Shown here: piece by piece, positions 18,675 through 26,131 of the stretch | Layout of the letters: each line of letters opens with the position of its first letter | Position numbering within the stretch: position 1 is the stretch's first letter | Source: Actinomycetota bacterium | Lineage (GTDB): Bacteria > Actinomycetota > Actinomycetes > Streptosporangiales > Streptosporangiaceae | Direction of reading: 5' to 3' | Assembly (NCBI GenBank): GCA_021324595.1 | Contig: JAJPIV010000141.1 | Coordinates: 1-32,884, forward strand | DNA: 32,884 nt | Program-made: the position numbers and the translations under genes | Notes under the pieces: model-generated | The model's input: the letters and a program-made list of their open reading frames with translations, nothing else | Told to the model about the DNA's origin: nothing | Database searches by the model: none

Positions 18675-19169
18675 CTACTTCAGGGCTGGGTCTTCGAAGC
18701 GTTGGCGGGCGGCATCGACGCTCATGCCGGCAGCACCGGCGATCGTCTGCCAGTCGGAGCCTCGCTCCCTCAAGCGCTTGATCCAGCCAGCCAGTTCGCT
18801 TTCGACCCGGTCAGCGCTGCGAACGAGCGCGGGAAGCAGTGCCAGGATGTCGTCGGTGGAACGGTCGTAGTACTTGGACCGTCGCCGGGAAGACTCCTCC
18901 GGGGTGGCCTGGGCAGCGTCCTCGACGATCGTGACGGACAGCTCGATGCACTCGTTGCAGATGTACACACCGGGACCGGCGACGAGCCTTTGCACCGCGG
19001 CGTCCGGCTTGCCGCAAAACGAGCACGACGCGATGACGTCCTGGGCGGGGGTAGATGGCATGCGGTTCTCCTGCTGTTGGCGGATGCTCCGCAGGGCGGT
19101 CGCGTAAGGTTCACCAGTCTGAGCAGCACGCGACCTGACTCGACGCTTGAGGTGTTTCCTCGTCGTCAT
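18675..19169 (-). CDS. ClpX-type C4 zinc-finger protein without AAA+ domain
   Basis: This 164-residue protein carries a ClpX N-terminal-type zinc finger, [17 protein letters not shown] with [13 protein letters not shown] (Cys49, Cys52, Cys71, Cys74), but no AAA+ ATPase follows. Before it is a short basic helical motif, [20 protein letters not shown]. The C-terminus has a coiled region ([19 protein letters not shown]) and a helix-turn-helix-like end ([21 protein letters not shown]). In ClpX this finger dimerises and binds adaptors, so an adaptor or regulatory role is possible but not shown. The ATG at 19169 is chosen because KHLKRR typically opens such proteins; the frame extends to 19316. Confidence 0.8.
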   Translation of the reverse strand: MTTRKHLKRRVRSRAAQTGEPYATALRSIRQQQENRMPSTPAQDVIASCSFCGKPDAAVQRLVAGPGVYICNECIELSVTIVEDAAQATPEESSRRRSKYYDRSTDDILALLPALVRSADRVESELAGWIKRLRERGSDWQTIAGAAGMSVDAARQRFEDPALK

Positions 19170-19843
19170 CCGGTCTCGCACACTCCGATCGGCGCCCCAG
19201 CTACACCCTCGGAATGGGTGACGGATAACGACCCGAGGACATGATCCCCTTTCCCTCCCGGTGCCAGCTTGCTGGGATAGCCGGCGGAGGGCGGCGCGGT
19301 ACTCGCCACCTGTCATGGTGGCCGATCCGGTCGGGCCGCGTCAAGCAGCGCAACGCGGACTTCACCACGCTTGGCACCAGCTGGTGGCTCAGCCAGCCAT
19401 GAGCCCACTCACCTGTTCCTGCAGCTCAGGAGGGTTTGACTAGGAGATCGTCTTCTCCACCTACGTCAGCGCCGCGCGAGCCGCCGCGCTGGCGGGCCAG
19501 CGCCGGCCTCCGGCTTCCGCTTCCGGCGCTGTCAGCGCGTGACATCGCGAAGCAGGGTGTCACGACGGTGACTGGCCGGCGTCCCCGTCCTGGTCGCGCG
19601 TTCAGGACGTGCCCGGCATCGTCGTCCGCGGGGATCGTCGCCGGCTCCTCCTCGGCGGGCGCGAGAAGGACCGTCTGACGGATGCGCGGGCGCTCGGCGC
19701 GATCCCGCGTGGTCGCCGTCCGCCGCGGCGGTGGCGCGAGGAGGCGGACGGTAGCATGACCAGGTGTCGCGGTCGCGGGCGGGCAGTCAGGGGCGGGCCG
19801 GGCCAGCCGGCGCCCGCGGCCCCGGCCATGACTCTCGGAGCCG
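19170..19843. other. 674-bp gap with only remnants
   Basis: No convincing full gene. The minus frame at 19260-19340 encodes [15 protein letters not shown], similar to the [15 protein letters not shown] motif inside the ClpX-zinc-finger protein, suggesting a duplicated, broken N-terminus. The stretch to 19843 has open frames on both strands but none with a recognisable domain or good start signal. Confidence 0.5.
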
Positions 19844-20581
19844 GTGGTGCCTGACGACCTGACCTCGGACCTGGACGCGAGCCAGGAGGCGGCCTCGCTG
19901 GCCGGCCTGGACTTCCCGGTCGCCCTCGGCGAGCCGGCCGACGGCCGGGCGGCGAGGTCGCACCGCACCCGGCGGGCGATCCTCGGGGCGATGCGGGCGC
20001 TGCACGCGGAGGGTGACCTGCGGCCGACCGCGCCGCGGATCGCCGAGCGGGCCGGGGTGTCGCTGCGCACCGTCTGGCAGCAGTTCGCCGACCGCGAGGC
20101 GCTGCTGGTCGAGGCGGTGCGCCAGGACAGCGAGATCCTGCGCTCGCTGGTCCGGCCGATCGACCCGTCGCTGCCGCTCGCCGACCGGGTGGAGCGGTTC
20201 GTGAGCCAGCGCGCCCGGATCCTGGAGGAGATGACGCCCACCTGGCGGGCGGCCCGGGTGCACCAGCCGTTCTCCGGCCAGCTCCAGGAGGACAGGAGGC
20301 GCAAGACCGCGAAGGCCCGGCGCGAGCTTGAGGCGGTCTTCGCCCCCGAGCTCGCCGCGCTCGGCGGGGAGCGCCGCGAGCAGCTGATCGGGGCGCTGCA
20401 CGCGATCACGATCTGGCCGTTCTGGGAGAGCCTGCGCACCGACCTCGGGCTCAGCCCGATGCGCGCCGCCGACCTGGTCAAGCGCACGTTCCGCGCGCTG
20501 CTCACCGACGCGGGCTTCACTCCCGGTGCCGCGGGCACGCCAGGCGCCGCGGGCACGGCAGGCCCGCGGCAAGCCTGCTGA
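19844..20581 (+). CDS. TetR/AcrR family transcriptional regulator
   Basis: This 245-residue regulator has an N-terminal TetR-type helix-turn-helix: HRTRRAILGAMRALHAEG, then IAERAGVSLRTVWQQFADRE, then ALLVEAV (about residues 42-92). The C-terminal ligand/dimer domain is helical and carries FRALLTDAG near its end. The start is GTG at 19844 or the next codon 19847. The last residues (GAAGTPGAAGTAGPRQAC) are low-complexity, and the final codons with the stop belong to the first partial unit of a 59-bp tandem repeat. The MFS gene follows on the same strand with its own promoter containing a palindrome, so this protein is the likely repressor of that promoter. The ligand is unknown. Confidence 0.93.
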   Translation: MVPDDLTSDLDASQEAASLAGLDFPVALGEPADGRAARSHRTRRAILGAMRALHAEGDLRPTAPRIAERAGVSLRTVWQQFADREALLVEAVRQDSEILRSLVRPIDPSLPLADRVERFVSQRARILEEMTPTWRAARVHQPFSGQLQEDRRRKTAKARRELEAVFAPELAALGGERREQLIGALHAITIWPFWESLRTDLGLSPMRAADLVKRTFRALLTDAGFTPGAAGTPGAAGTAGPRQAC

Positions 20582-20795
20582 GCCGGTCCGGGCCGGGCCC
20601 GCGGCCCGCCCGCGCGCCGGGCCCGCGGCAAGCCTGCTGAGCCGGTCCGGGCCGGGCCCGCGGCCCGCCCGCGCGCCGGGCCCGCGGCAAGCCTGCTGAG
20701 CCGGTCCGGGCCGGGCCCGGGGCCCGCCCGCGCGCCGGGCCCGCGGCAAGCCTGCTGAGCCGGTCCGGGCCGGGCCCGGGGCCCGCGCGCCGGGC
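20561..20795. repeat. 59-bp tandem repeat array spanning the TetR stop codon
   Basis: Full units start at 20581, 20640 and 20699, with a partial unit before (20561-20580) and a shortened one after (20758-20795, missing 4 nt). Each unit begins AGCCGGTCCGGGCCGGGCCC and ends GCGGCAAGCCTGCTG. The third and fourth units have GGGG where the first two have GCGG. The unit contains GCCCGCGGC...GCCGGTCCGGGC, able to fold into a GC-rich hairpin, so the array may act as a terminator between tetR and the next promoter. Confidence 0.95.
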
Positions 20796-20797
20796 TA

Positions 20798-20827
20798 TTG
20801 AACCTGCACGCTTAGTGCAGATATGTT
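20798..20827 (+). promoter_or_regulatory. Promoter of the MFS transporter gene
   Basis: -35 TTGAAC (20798-20803) and -10 TATGTT (20822-20827) are spaced by 18 bp, immediately after the repeat array. The region is AT-richer than its surroundings. The transcript would start near 20834 and leave a leader of about 55 nt. Confidence 0.6.
20804..20820. promoter_or_regulatory. Palindromic operator inside the MFS promoter spacer
   Basis: CTGCAC-GCTTA-GTGCAG is a perfect 6-bp inverted repeat with a 5-bp centre, filling the spacer between the -35 and -10 boxes. Size and position fit a TetR-family operator; the adjacent TetR gene is the obvious candidate to bind it. Confidence 0.6.
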
Positions 20828-20886
20828 GACCTCACCCGCCGGCGGCCCCTGGCTGCCGGGGAATCGCCGTCAACATGGGTGAGGTC
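20828..20886 (+). promoter_or_regulatory. Inverted repeat covering the MFS ribosome-binding site
   Basis: GACCTCACCC (20828-20837) is complementary to GGGTGAGGTC (20877-20886), which contains the Shine-Dalgarno of the ATG at 20890. A second pair, GTTGAC (20825-20830) and GTCAAC (20869-20874), shares bases with the left arm. The predicted start site near 20834 falls inside the left arm, so an RNA hairpin needs an earlier start; a DNA-level role is also possible. Confidence 0.4.
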
Positions 20887-20889
20887 CGC

Positions 20890-22770
20890 ATGAGTGCGAC
20901 CACGGAGGAAGAGGTCCTCGCCGGCCGGCCGGGCGGGGCCGGCTGGCTGTGGCGCCGGCAGCTCGACGCCTATCCCGAGACCAGGGCGCGCGTGCTCTAC
21001 CTGGCCATCACGGTGCTCGCGACGATCACGCTCTATTACGAGCTGTACGTCGGCGGCTCGGTATCCCCGCTCATTCTCACCAACCTTCACATGAGCTTCA
21101 CGTTCTTCGTGACCGCCACCGCCATCGGGAACCTGATCGGCGCGTTCGGCTCGCTGTTCGCCGGCATCGCCGACCGCCTGGGCCGGGCGAACCTGGTCGT
21201 CTTCGGGCTGCTGTTCACCGGGGTCTTCGTCGCCTTCGTCCTGCCCGCGGCGACCAGCAAGTGGGTGTTCACGGTCGAGGGCTTCGTGGTCGGGGTGGTC
21301 GAGGGCATCTGCCTGGTCGCCACGCCCGCGCTGATCCGCGACTTCTCCCCGCAGGTCGGGAGGGCGACGGCCATGGGGTTCTGGACCTCCGGGCCGGTCG
21401 TCGGGAGCCTGATCGTCGCCGTCGTCGGCAGCGCGACGGTGCCGGCGATCGTGCACGACCCGCGCTTTTGGACGCACGAGTACCGCATCTGCGGCATCGC
21501 CGGCCTGGTGGTGTTCGTTATCGCGCTGGCCGGGCTGCGTGAGCTGTCGCCGCAGCTGCGCGACCAGCTGATGGTGACCATGCGCGACCGGGCGCTGATC
21601 GAGCTGCGCGCCAAGGGCATCGACGTCGAGGCGGCGCTGCGGCGCCCGTTCCGGCAGCTGCTCAAGCCAGACGTGCTGGTCTCGGCGTTCGCGGTCTCGG
21701 TGATGCTGCTGATCTACTACACCGCCGTCGGCTTCGCGCTGATCTACTTCACGACGATCTTCGGGTTCTCGGTGAAGGACGGCAACGGCCTGGGCAACTG
21801 GAACTGGGGCTTCAACGTCATCGCGGTGATCCTGATCGGCGTGATCTCCGACCGGCTCCGGGTCCGCAAGCCGTTCATGGTCATCGGCGGGGTGGCCGCG
21901 GCGGTGATGACCGTGGTCTACCTGCTCCAGGCGGGCCGCCACCCCAGCTACTACGAGCTGGCGATCATCGTCGCGGCGCTCTCGTTCGGCCTCGGCGTCG
22001 CCTACACGCCGTGGATGGCGAGCTTCACCGAGACCGTGGAGGCCAGGAACCCGGCCCTGATCGCCACCGGCCTGGCGATCTGGGGATGGATCATCCGCAT
22101 CGTGGTGTTCGTGGCGTTCCTGGTGATCCCGCACGTGATCACGACGGTGACCCCGCTGGTCGACAACGGCGCCGCCGCCCAGGCCGCCTACGCCCGGTAC
22201 AAGCCGGAGATCACGTTCGCGCAGGCGCACCCGAAGGTGGTGGCGATTGCCCAGCGCGACGCGCCGCTGGCCCAGCTCGCGGCCGGCCCGCTGGCGCCCG
22301 AGATCGCGGTCCTCCAGGCGCACCCGGCCCTGTTCGCCAGGCTCGGGGCGCTGAGCGCGCGGGGGGCCCCGATCCCGCCGAGGCTGCTCGGCCAGGCGAC
22401 CGCCGCCGCCGGCGGCGGGTCGAAGGGCGTGGCGATGCTGGAGCAGATCAAGCTGAACACCAACAACCTGCAGCGGATCCAGGCCGCCGCGCCCCAGCTC
22501 GCGATCATGCAGCGCTACCGGGCTCAGCTCACGGCGCTCGGCAAGGTGCCGCCCTCGGTGTTCCCGCTGCTGACCTCGACCCAGGCCGCGGCGGCGAAGT
22601 CGCCCGGCCAGTGGCGGGCCTGGTACTGGGCCTGCTTCGGCGGGATCGTGTTCTTCCTGTTCAGCATCCCGCTGCTGCGCGGGCGGTGGAGCCCGGCCGC
22701 GGCCCGCAGGGACGAGGAGGAGCACGAGGCGATGGTCGAGGCGGAGCTCCAGGCGCTGCGGGCGGCCTGA
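20890..22770 (+). CDS. MFS transporter with large extracytoplasmic insertion
   Basis: This 626-residue major facilitator begins its membrane part at VLYLAITVLATITLYYELY. The loop motif between helices 2 and 3 is FAGIADRLGRANL, and the second-half repeat is GVISDRLRVRKP. After the helix IVVFVAFLVIPHVITTVTPL there is an insertion of about 155 residues (roughly 419-573) rich in Ala, Gln and Pro, before the last helix WYWACFGGIVFFLFSIPLL. It probably lies outside the membrane. ATG at 20890 is preferred to 20875 because GGGTGAGG lies 5 nt upstream. It is probably controlled by the upstream TetR protein. The substrate is unknown. Confidence 0.92.
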   Translation: MSATTEEEVLAGRPGGAGWLWRRQLDAYPETRARVLYLAITVLATITLYYELYVGGSVSPLILTNLHMSFTFFVTATAIGNLIGAFGSLFAGIADRLGRANLVVFGLLFTGVFVAFVLPAATSKWVFTVEGFVVGVVEGICLVATPALIRDFSPQVGRATAMGFWTSGPVVGSLIVAVVGSATVPAIVHDPRFWTHEYRICGIAGLVVFVIALAGLRELSPQLRDQLMVTMRDRALIELRAKGIDVEAALRRPFRQLLKPDVLVSAFAVSVMLLIYYTAVGFALIYFTTIFGFSVKDGNGLGNWNWGFNVIAVILIGVISDRLRVRKPFMVIGGVAAAVMTVVYLLQAGRHPSYYELAIIVAALSFGLGVAYTPWMASFTETVEARNPALIATGLAIWGWIIRIVVFVAFLVIPHVITTVTPLVDNGAAAQAAYARYKPEITFAQAHPKVVAIAQRDAPLAQLAAGPLAPEIAVLQAHPALFARLGALSARGAPIPPRLLGQATAAAGGGSKGVAMLEQIKLNTNNLQRIQAAAPQLAIMQRYRAQLTALGKVPPSVFPLLTSTQAAAAKSPGQWRAWYWACFGGIVFFLFSIPLLRGRWSPAAARRDEEEHEAMVEAELQALRAA

Positions 22771-22819
22771 TCTCACCCGGCATGACCGCCCGGTGTGAGA
22801 GGCTGGTCGGGCGGTCATG
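22771..22819 (+). promoter_or_regulatory. Two overlapping, mutually exclusive hairpins between MFS and MBL genes
   Basis: Hairpin A pairs TCTCACCCGG (22771-22780) with CCGGTGTGAGA (22790-22800), one bulge. Hairpin B pairs CATGACCGCCCG (22781-22792) with CGGGCGGTCATG (22808-22819), 12 perfect base pairs. They cannot form together. Either may terminate the MFS transcript, or the pair may act as an attenuator for the MBL gene; no T-run follows. Confidence 0.45.
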
Positions 22820-22840
22820 TCGGCTCTGAGAGGTATGGCG

Positions 22841-24997
22841 ATGATGTCCGATGACGTGCTCACGCTTGCCGACCGGCTGTGGCGAGGCGAGGCCAGCATC
22901 GCCGAGCACCATCCGCTCCGGCACCTGGGCGGCCTGGCCGAGGTCGGCGACGGGGTCGCGTTCGTACCGTCGTTCGGGAACGTCTGCGGCTTCGCGACCG
23001 CCGACGGCCTGGTGCTCGTCGACACCGGCAGCTCGCTGACGGCTGCGGCCGTCCACGACGAGCTGCGGCGGTGGAGCCGCGACCGGCTGAACACGGTCAT
23101 CTACTCGCACGGGCACATCGATCACGTGTGCGGCCTGCCGGCCTGGGAGCCCGAGGGGGCCGCGGCCGGCTGGCCCGCCCCGGTCGTCATCGCGCACGAG
23201 GCCCTGCCGCACCGGTTCGACCGGTACATCGCCATGGCCGGGTACAACGAGGTGATCAACCGGCGGCAGTTCGGCGTCGCCGGTCTGCGCTGGCCGGTCG
23301 AGTACCGCTACCCGGACCGGACCTACCGCGACGCGCTCCGCCTCGGCGTGGGCGGCAGGACGTTCCTGCTGCGCCACGAGAAGGGCGAGACCGACGACCA
23401 CACGGTCACCTGGGTGCCCGGGCAGCGGGTGCTGTGCTGCGGCGACCTGTTCATCTGGGCGTCGCCGAACGCCGGCAACCCGCAGAAGGTGCAGCGCTAC
23501 CCGCGCGAGTGGGCGATGGCGCTGCGGCGCATGGTCGCGCTGGAGCCCGAGTACCTCCTGCCCGGGCACGGCCTGCCGGTCATCGGCGCGCAGCGGGTCA
23601 GGCAGGCGCTCACCGACACCGCCGACCTGCTGGACTCGCTGGTCGACCAGACCCTGGCGGTGATGAACTCAGGCGGCAGGCTCGACGACGCGCTGCACGC
23701 GGTCGCGCCCCCGGCGGCCCTGATGGACCGGCCCTACCTGCAGCCGGTCTACGACGAGCCGGAGTTCATCGTGCGGACGGTGTGGCGCCAGTACGGCGGC
23801 TGGTGGGACGGCAACCCGGCGAACCTCAAGCCCGCGCCCGAGCGAGCGCTGGCGGCGGAGCTGGCCTGCCTGGCCGGCGGCGCGCGGGCGCTCGCGAACC
23901 GGGCCCGCGAGCTGCTCGCCGATGCGGGGGAACGCGATCGCGGGGAGGACCCAGGCGGTACGGAAGGCGCGCCGCGGGAGGACCGGGCCGCCGGGCTTCC
24001 CGCCGGGCGCGGCGGCGGAGCGCCCGCGGGGCGGCCCGGTGAGACCGCGCTGCGGCTGGCCTGCCACCTGGCCGAGCTGGCCTGGCTGGCCGACCCGGGG
24101 GACCCGGCGATCGCCCGGGTCAGGCACGACGTGTTCGCTGCCCGGGCGGACGCGGCGACCTCGACGATGGCGACGGGCATCTTCCGCTGGGCCGCCCAGG
24201 AGTCCTTGAGCCGCCAGGCGTTACCAGGGCTCGGCCAGCGGCGGGAGATCGCACAGCCGGTTGATCACCGCATCGGGGCGGGCGCCGTCGAACGGGGGAA
24301 CCTCCGAGTGCGGCGCGCTCACGCCCCGATCCTCTTCCCGGCGGATGCCGTGCATGCCGTCCGCGCCCGCCGTACGCGCCGTGCCCGCCGCCGGGGTGCC
24401 GAACGGCAGGGCGGGCGTGCGGGGCGCGGCCCGGCCTGGGAGACTGGGGGGACGATCGGTTCCGCCAGGAGAGGAAGGACGCGATGGCCGGTCAGGACAG
24501 CCCGCCGCAGCTACGCGGCTCGGCCGCGGCCAACGGCCGGGTCGCCCGGCGGGACACGGACGAGATCGTGGCGGAGATCGAGCGGACCAGGCAGAGCCTG
24601 GCACGGACGATCGACCTCCTCGCCGACCGGGTCAGCCCGGCGAGCAATGCCCGGCGGCTGGGCGAGCGCGTGGCCGGCGAGCTGCGCAAGCCGCAGGTGC
24701 GGCTGGCCGCCGCCGTCCTCCTCGTGGTCGCCGGCTTCGCGGTGTACCGGGCGGCGAGCCGCCGGCGAGGCTAGGGCGGCCGCCGGCCGACCCGGGTGCC
24801 GCGATCGCCGGGTGGCTGCGTGGGGTGCTCCCGGCCCGCCGCGGCCCCGCGGCGGGCCGGGAGCGTCGCGGCCCCCTCAGCGCACCGTGGTCCTCCCGAA
24901 CGACCCGAAGCCCGAGGTTCCGCCGGAGATGGTCCCGGTGAGCCGGGTGCGGGCGACCAGCGAGGTGGTGAGCGCTCCCGGGGGAACGGTGCCGTAG
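22841..24997 (+). CDS. MBL-fold hydrolase, alkyl-sulfatase-like; natural stop apparently lost
   Basis: The conserved protein (about 456 residues, to about 24209) has an MBL domain with metal motif YSHGHIDHVCGL, then GETDDHTVTWVPG, CCGDLFIWASPNAGNPQK and LLPGHGLPV. A C-terminal alkyl-sulfatase dimerisation-like domain follows (YGGWWDGNPANLKPAPERA, LACHLAELAWLADPGDPAI, TSTMATGIFRWAAQES). Homologues end about here. The frame instead stays open to 24997, across the whole DUF3618 gene, with Arg/Gly-rich residues that do not look like protein. A TGA sits one base out of frame at 24207-24209 (TCCTTGAG), so a one-base insertion probably removed the stop. ATG at 22841 is chosen for its GAGAGG 7 nt upstream; 22817 and 22844 are alternatives. 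Confidence 0.85.
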   Translation: MMSDDVLTLADRLWRGEASIAEHHPLRHLGGLAEVGDGVAFVPSFGNVCGFATADGLVLVDTGSSLTAAAVHDELRRWSRDRLNTVIYSHGHIDHVCGLPAWEPEGAAAGWPAPVVIAHEALPHRFDRYIAMAGYNEVINRRQFGVAGLRWPVEYRYPDRTYRDALRLGVGGRTFLLRHEKGETDDHTVTWVPGQRVLCCGDLFIWASPNAGNPQKVQRYPREWAMALRRMVALEPEYLLPGHGLPVIGAQRVRQALTDTADLLDSLVDQTLAVMNSGGRLDDALHAVAPPAALMDRPYLQPVYDEPEFIVRTVWRQYGGWWDGNPANLKPAPERALAAELACLAGGARALANRARELLADAGERDRGEDPGGTEGAPREDRAAGLPAGRGGGAPAGRPGETALRLACHLAELAWLADPGDPAIARVRHDVFAARADAATSTMATGIFRWAAQESLSRQALPGLGQRREIAQPVDHRIGAGAVERGNLRVRRAHAPILFPADAVHAVRARRTRRARRRGAERQGGRAGRGPAWETGGTIGSARRGRTRWPVRTARRSYAARPRPTAGSPGGTRTRSWRRSSGPGRAWHGRSTSSPTGSARRAMPGGWASAWPASCASRRCGWPPPSSSWSPASRCTGRRAAGEARAAAGRPGCRDRRVAAWGAPGPPRPRGGPGASRPPQRTVVLPNDPKPEVPPEMVPVSRVRATSEVVSAPGGTVP
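24221..24322 (-). CDS. Small ORF, 33 residues, unknown
   Basis: A minus-strand ORF starts at GTG 24322 with a strong Shine-Dalgarno, GGAAGAGGA (24330-24338), 7 nt upstream, and stops with TAA at 24221. The product begins VSAPHSEVPPFDGARPDAV and ends in LPPLAEPW. Nearly all third codon positions are G or C, as in real genes here. It is convergent with the MBL gene, ending just past the expected MBL stop. It is either a true small protein or the 3' remnant of a larger gene; the end weakly resembles C-termini of HAD hydrolases. I do not recognise it. Confidence 0.35.
   Translation of the reverse strand: MSAPHSEVPPFDGARPDAVINRLCDLPPLAEPW
24484..24774 (+). CDS. DUF3618 family membrane-anchored protein
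   Basis: This 96-residue protein matches the actinobacterial DUF3618 family. The core is DEIVAEIERTRQSLARTIDL followed by LADRVSPASNARRLGER. A single C-terminal membrane helix (VRLAAAVLLVVAGFAVYRAA) is followed by a basic tail, so it is probably a tail-anchored membrane protein with a cytosolic helical part. The Shine-Dalgarno AGGAGAGGAAGGA lies just upstream of the ATG. The family function is unknown. It lies wholly within the over-extended frame of the MBL gene, but its codon usage shows this frame is the coding one. Confidence 0.9.
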   Translation: MAGQDSPPQLRGSAAANGRVARRDTDEIVAEIERTRQSLARTIDLLADRVSPASNARRLGERVAGELRKPQVRLAAAVLLVVAGFAVYRAASRRRG

Positions 24998-25955
24998 GTG
25001 CTCGTGGTGACCGAGTGCCGGGTGCCGCGGGCCCAGCAGGACGTGACCGACACCCGCGGCGACCCGGTCGTCCGCACGGTCACCTTCCCGGCCAGCAGCG
25101 TCCCGGCTCCGGCGGTCGTGGTCAGCGTGCCGCCGGAGACCGACAGCGCCGCGCCCTTCGCGATCGCGCCGTCGGTTCGCTCGGCGTTCCTCGGCCGGGC
25201 CAGCCTGGTGGTCCGCAGCAGGCCGATGATGGTGCCCGACCGCGTCACGCCGCCGATCAGGGCGGCCAGGACGCCCGCCGACGGGCGGGTGGCGCCACCC
25301 CACGTGTAGCCGGACGGCGGGCACGGTGGCCTGGCGAGGACGCACCCGCGGTCGAGGTACGCGTGATCGGGGGCCTTGAACGTGATCGACCGCGAGCCGA
25401 CGGTGCCCACCCGGCGCAGGCCGGTGCTCAGCCGGAACGCCCGGCCAGCGTGCCGGAGTACTCGGTCCGCGAGCCCTGGGAGCAGCGCAGCGCCTTGCGC
25501 GAGGTGATCGTGAACGTGAGCCTGACCACGAAGACCGGGGCCACCGATCGCGCGGCGGGGCGGATCCGCCAGCCCCGGCTGATCGCGGTGACGCTGGCCG
25601 CGGGCAGCCGCCCCACGCCCCACTCGTGCTCCTCGTACCCGCCGGGCGACCGGTGCGTGAGGGTGGCGAGGATGCTGGCGCCCGAGCCCGGGGCGTCGTT
25701 CACCAGGAGGGTCAGGCGCCAGGCCTGGCCGGCCGCCCGCACCCGGTAGGGGCCGCTGAGGATGCTGAGCACCGCCGGCGCGGTGCCCGCGGCGGCAGGC
25801 GTGCCGCCCAGCAGCGTGGCGGTGATGCCGAGCGCGGCAGCCGGCAAGGCCCACAGTCCCCGCCCGGCGGGCCGCCCGGGCGCGCGGGCAAGCACCCGGC
25901 GTCCGCGCCGGGCGGCCCGGTGAATGCGGGCGCCGCCCGCCGTGCCGTGTTCCAT
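24877..25955 (-). pseudogene. Secreted beta-rich protein, single frameshift
   Basis: One gene appears in two frames. The first starts at ATG 25955 with GAGGGGG 7 nt upstream. It encodes a signal peptide (GLWALPAAALGITATLLGG, then TPAAAG) and continues through LSILSGPYRVRAAGQAW and RLTFTITSRKALRCSQGSRT. It stops after SGTLAGRSG at 25428. The second frame continues the same protein with AFRLSTGLRRVGTVGSRSIT and a Thr/Ser/Gly-rich beta-repeat-like end (SVSGGTLTTTAGAGTLLAGK), stopping at 24877. Adding one G to GGG near 25436 restores the frame. This may be a real mutation or a base-call error. No function is recognised; the restored length is about 359 residues. Confidence 0.75.
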
Positions 25956-26079
25956 TCGCTGGCCCCCTCGCGGTCAGGCCCCGGCGCCGCCGGGGTGATG
26001 GGCTCTCGCGGTCAGGCAGAGACTATTCCGGCAAAGGACCACGGCGCAGCCGAACCGCGCACCGGGACGGTGCGGCGCC

Positions 26080-26106
26080 GTGACGGCGGTGACGGCGGTG
26101 ACGGCG
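26080..26106. repeat. 9-bp tandem repeat, 3 copies
   Basis: GTGACGGCG is repeated three times in a row in the gap between the secreted-protein gene and gcvH. No role is apparent. Confidence 0.8.
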
Positions 26107-26131
26107 GAAGGGAAGCCGGCCCCGGCCGGCC

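Noticed and set aside
19317-19443. MazF-like N-terminus on the minus strand ([17 protein letters not shown])
   Set aside because: Only about 20 residues resemble the family before a stop, no toxin core or antitoxin follows, and a chance match is likely.
18116-19843. Intact integrated element at the tRNA
   Set aside because: No integrase, excisionase or repeat of the tRNA 3' end was found in the window; only composition and a broken gene hint at past integration.
20812-23100. Long minus-strand frame of about 760 codons opposite the MFS gene
   Set aside because: The plus-strand frame encodes a clear transporter and the start of an MBL enzyme; the minus product is Arg/Gly/His-rich and matches no family.
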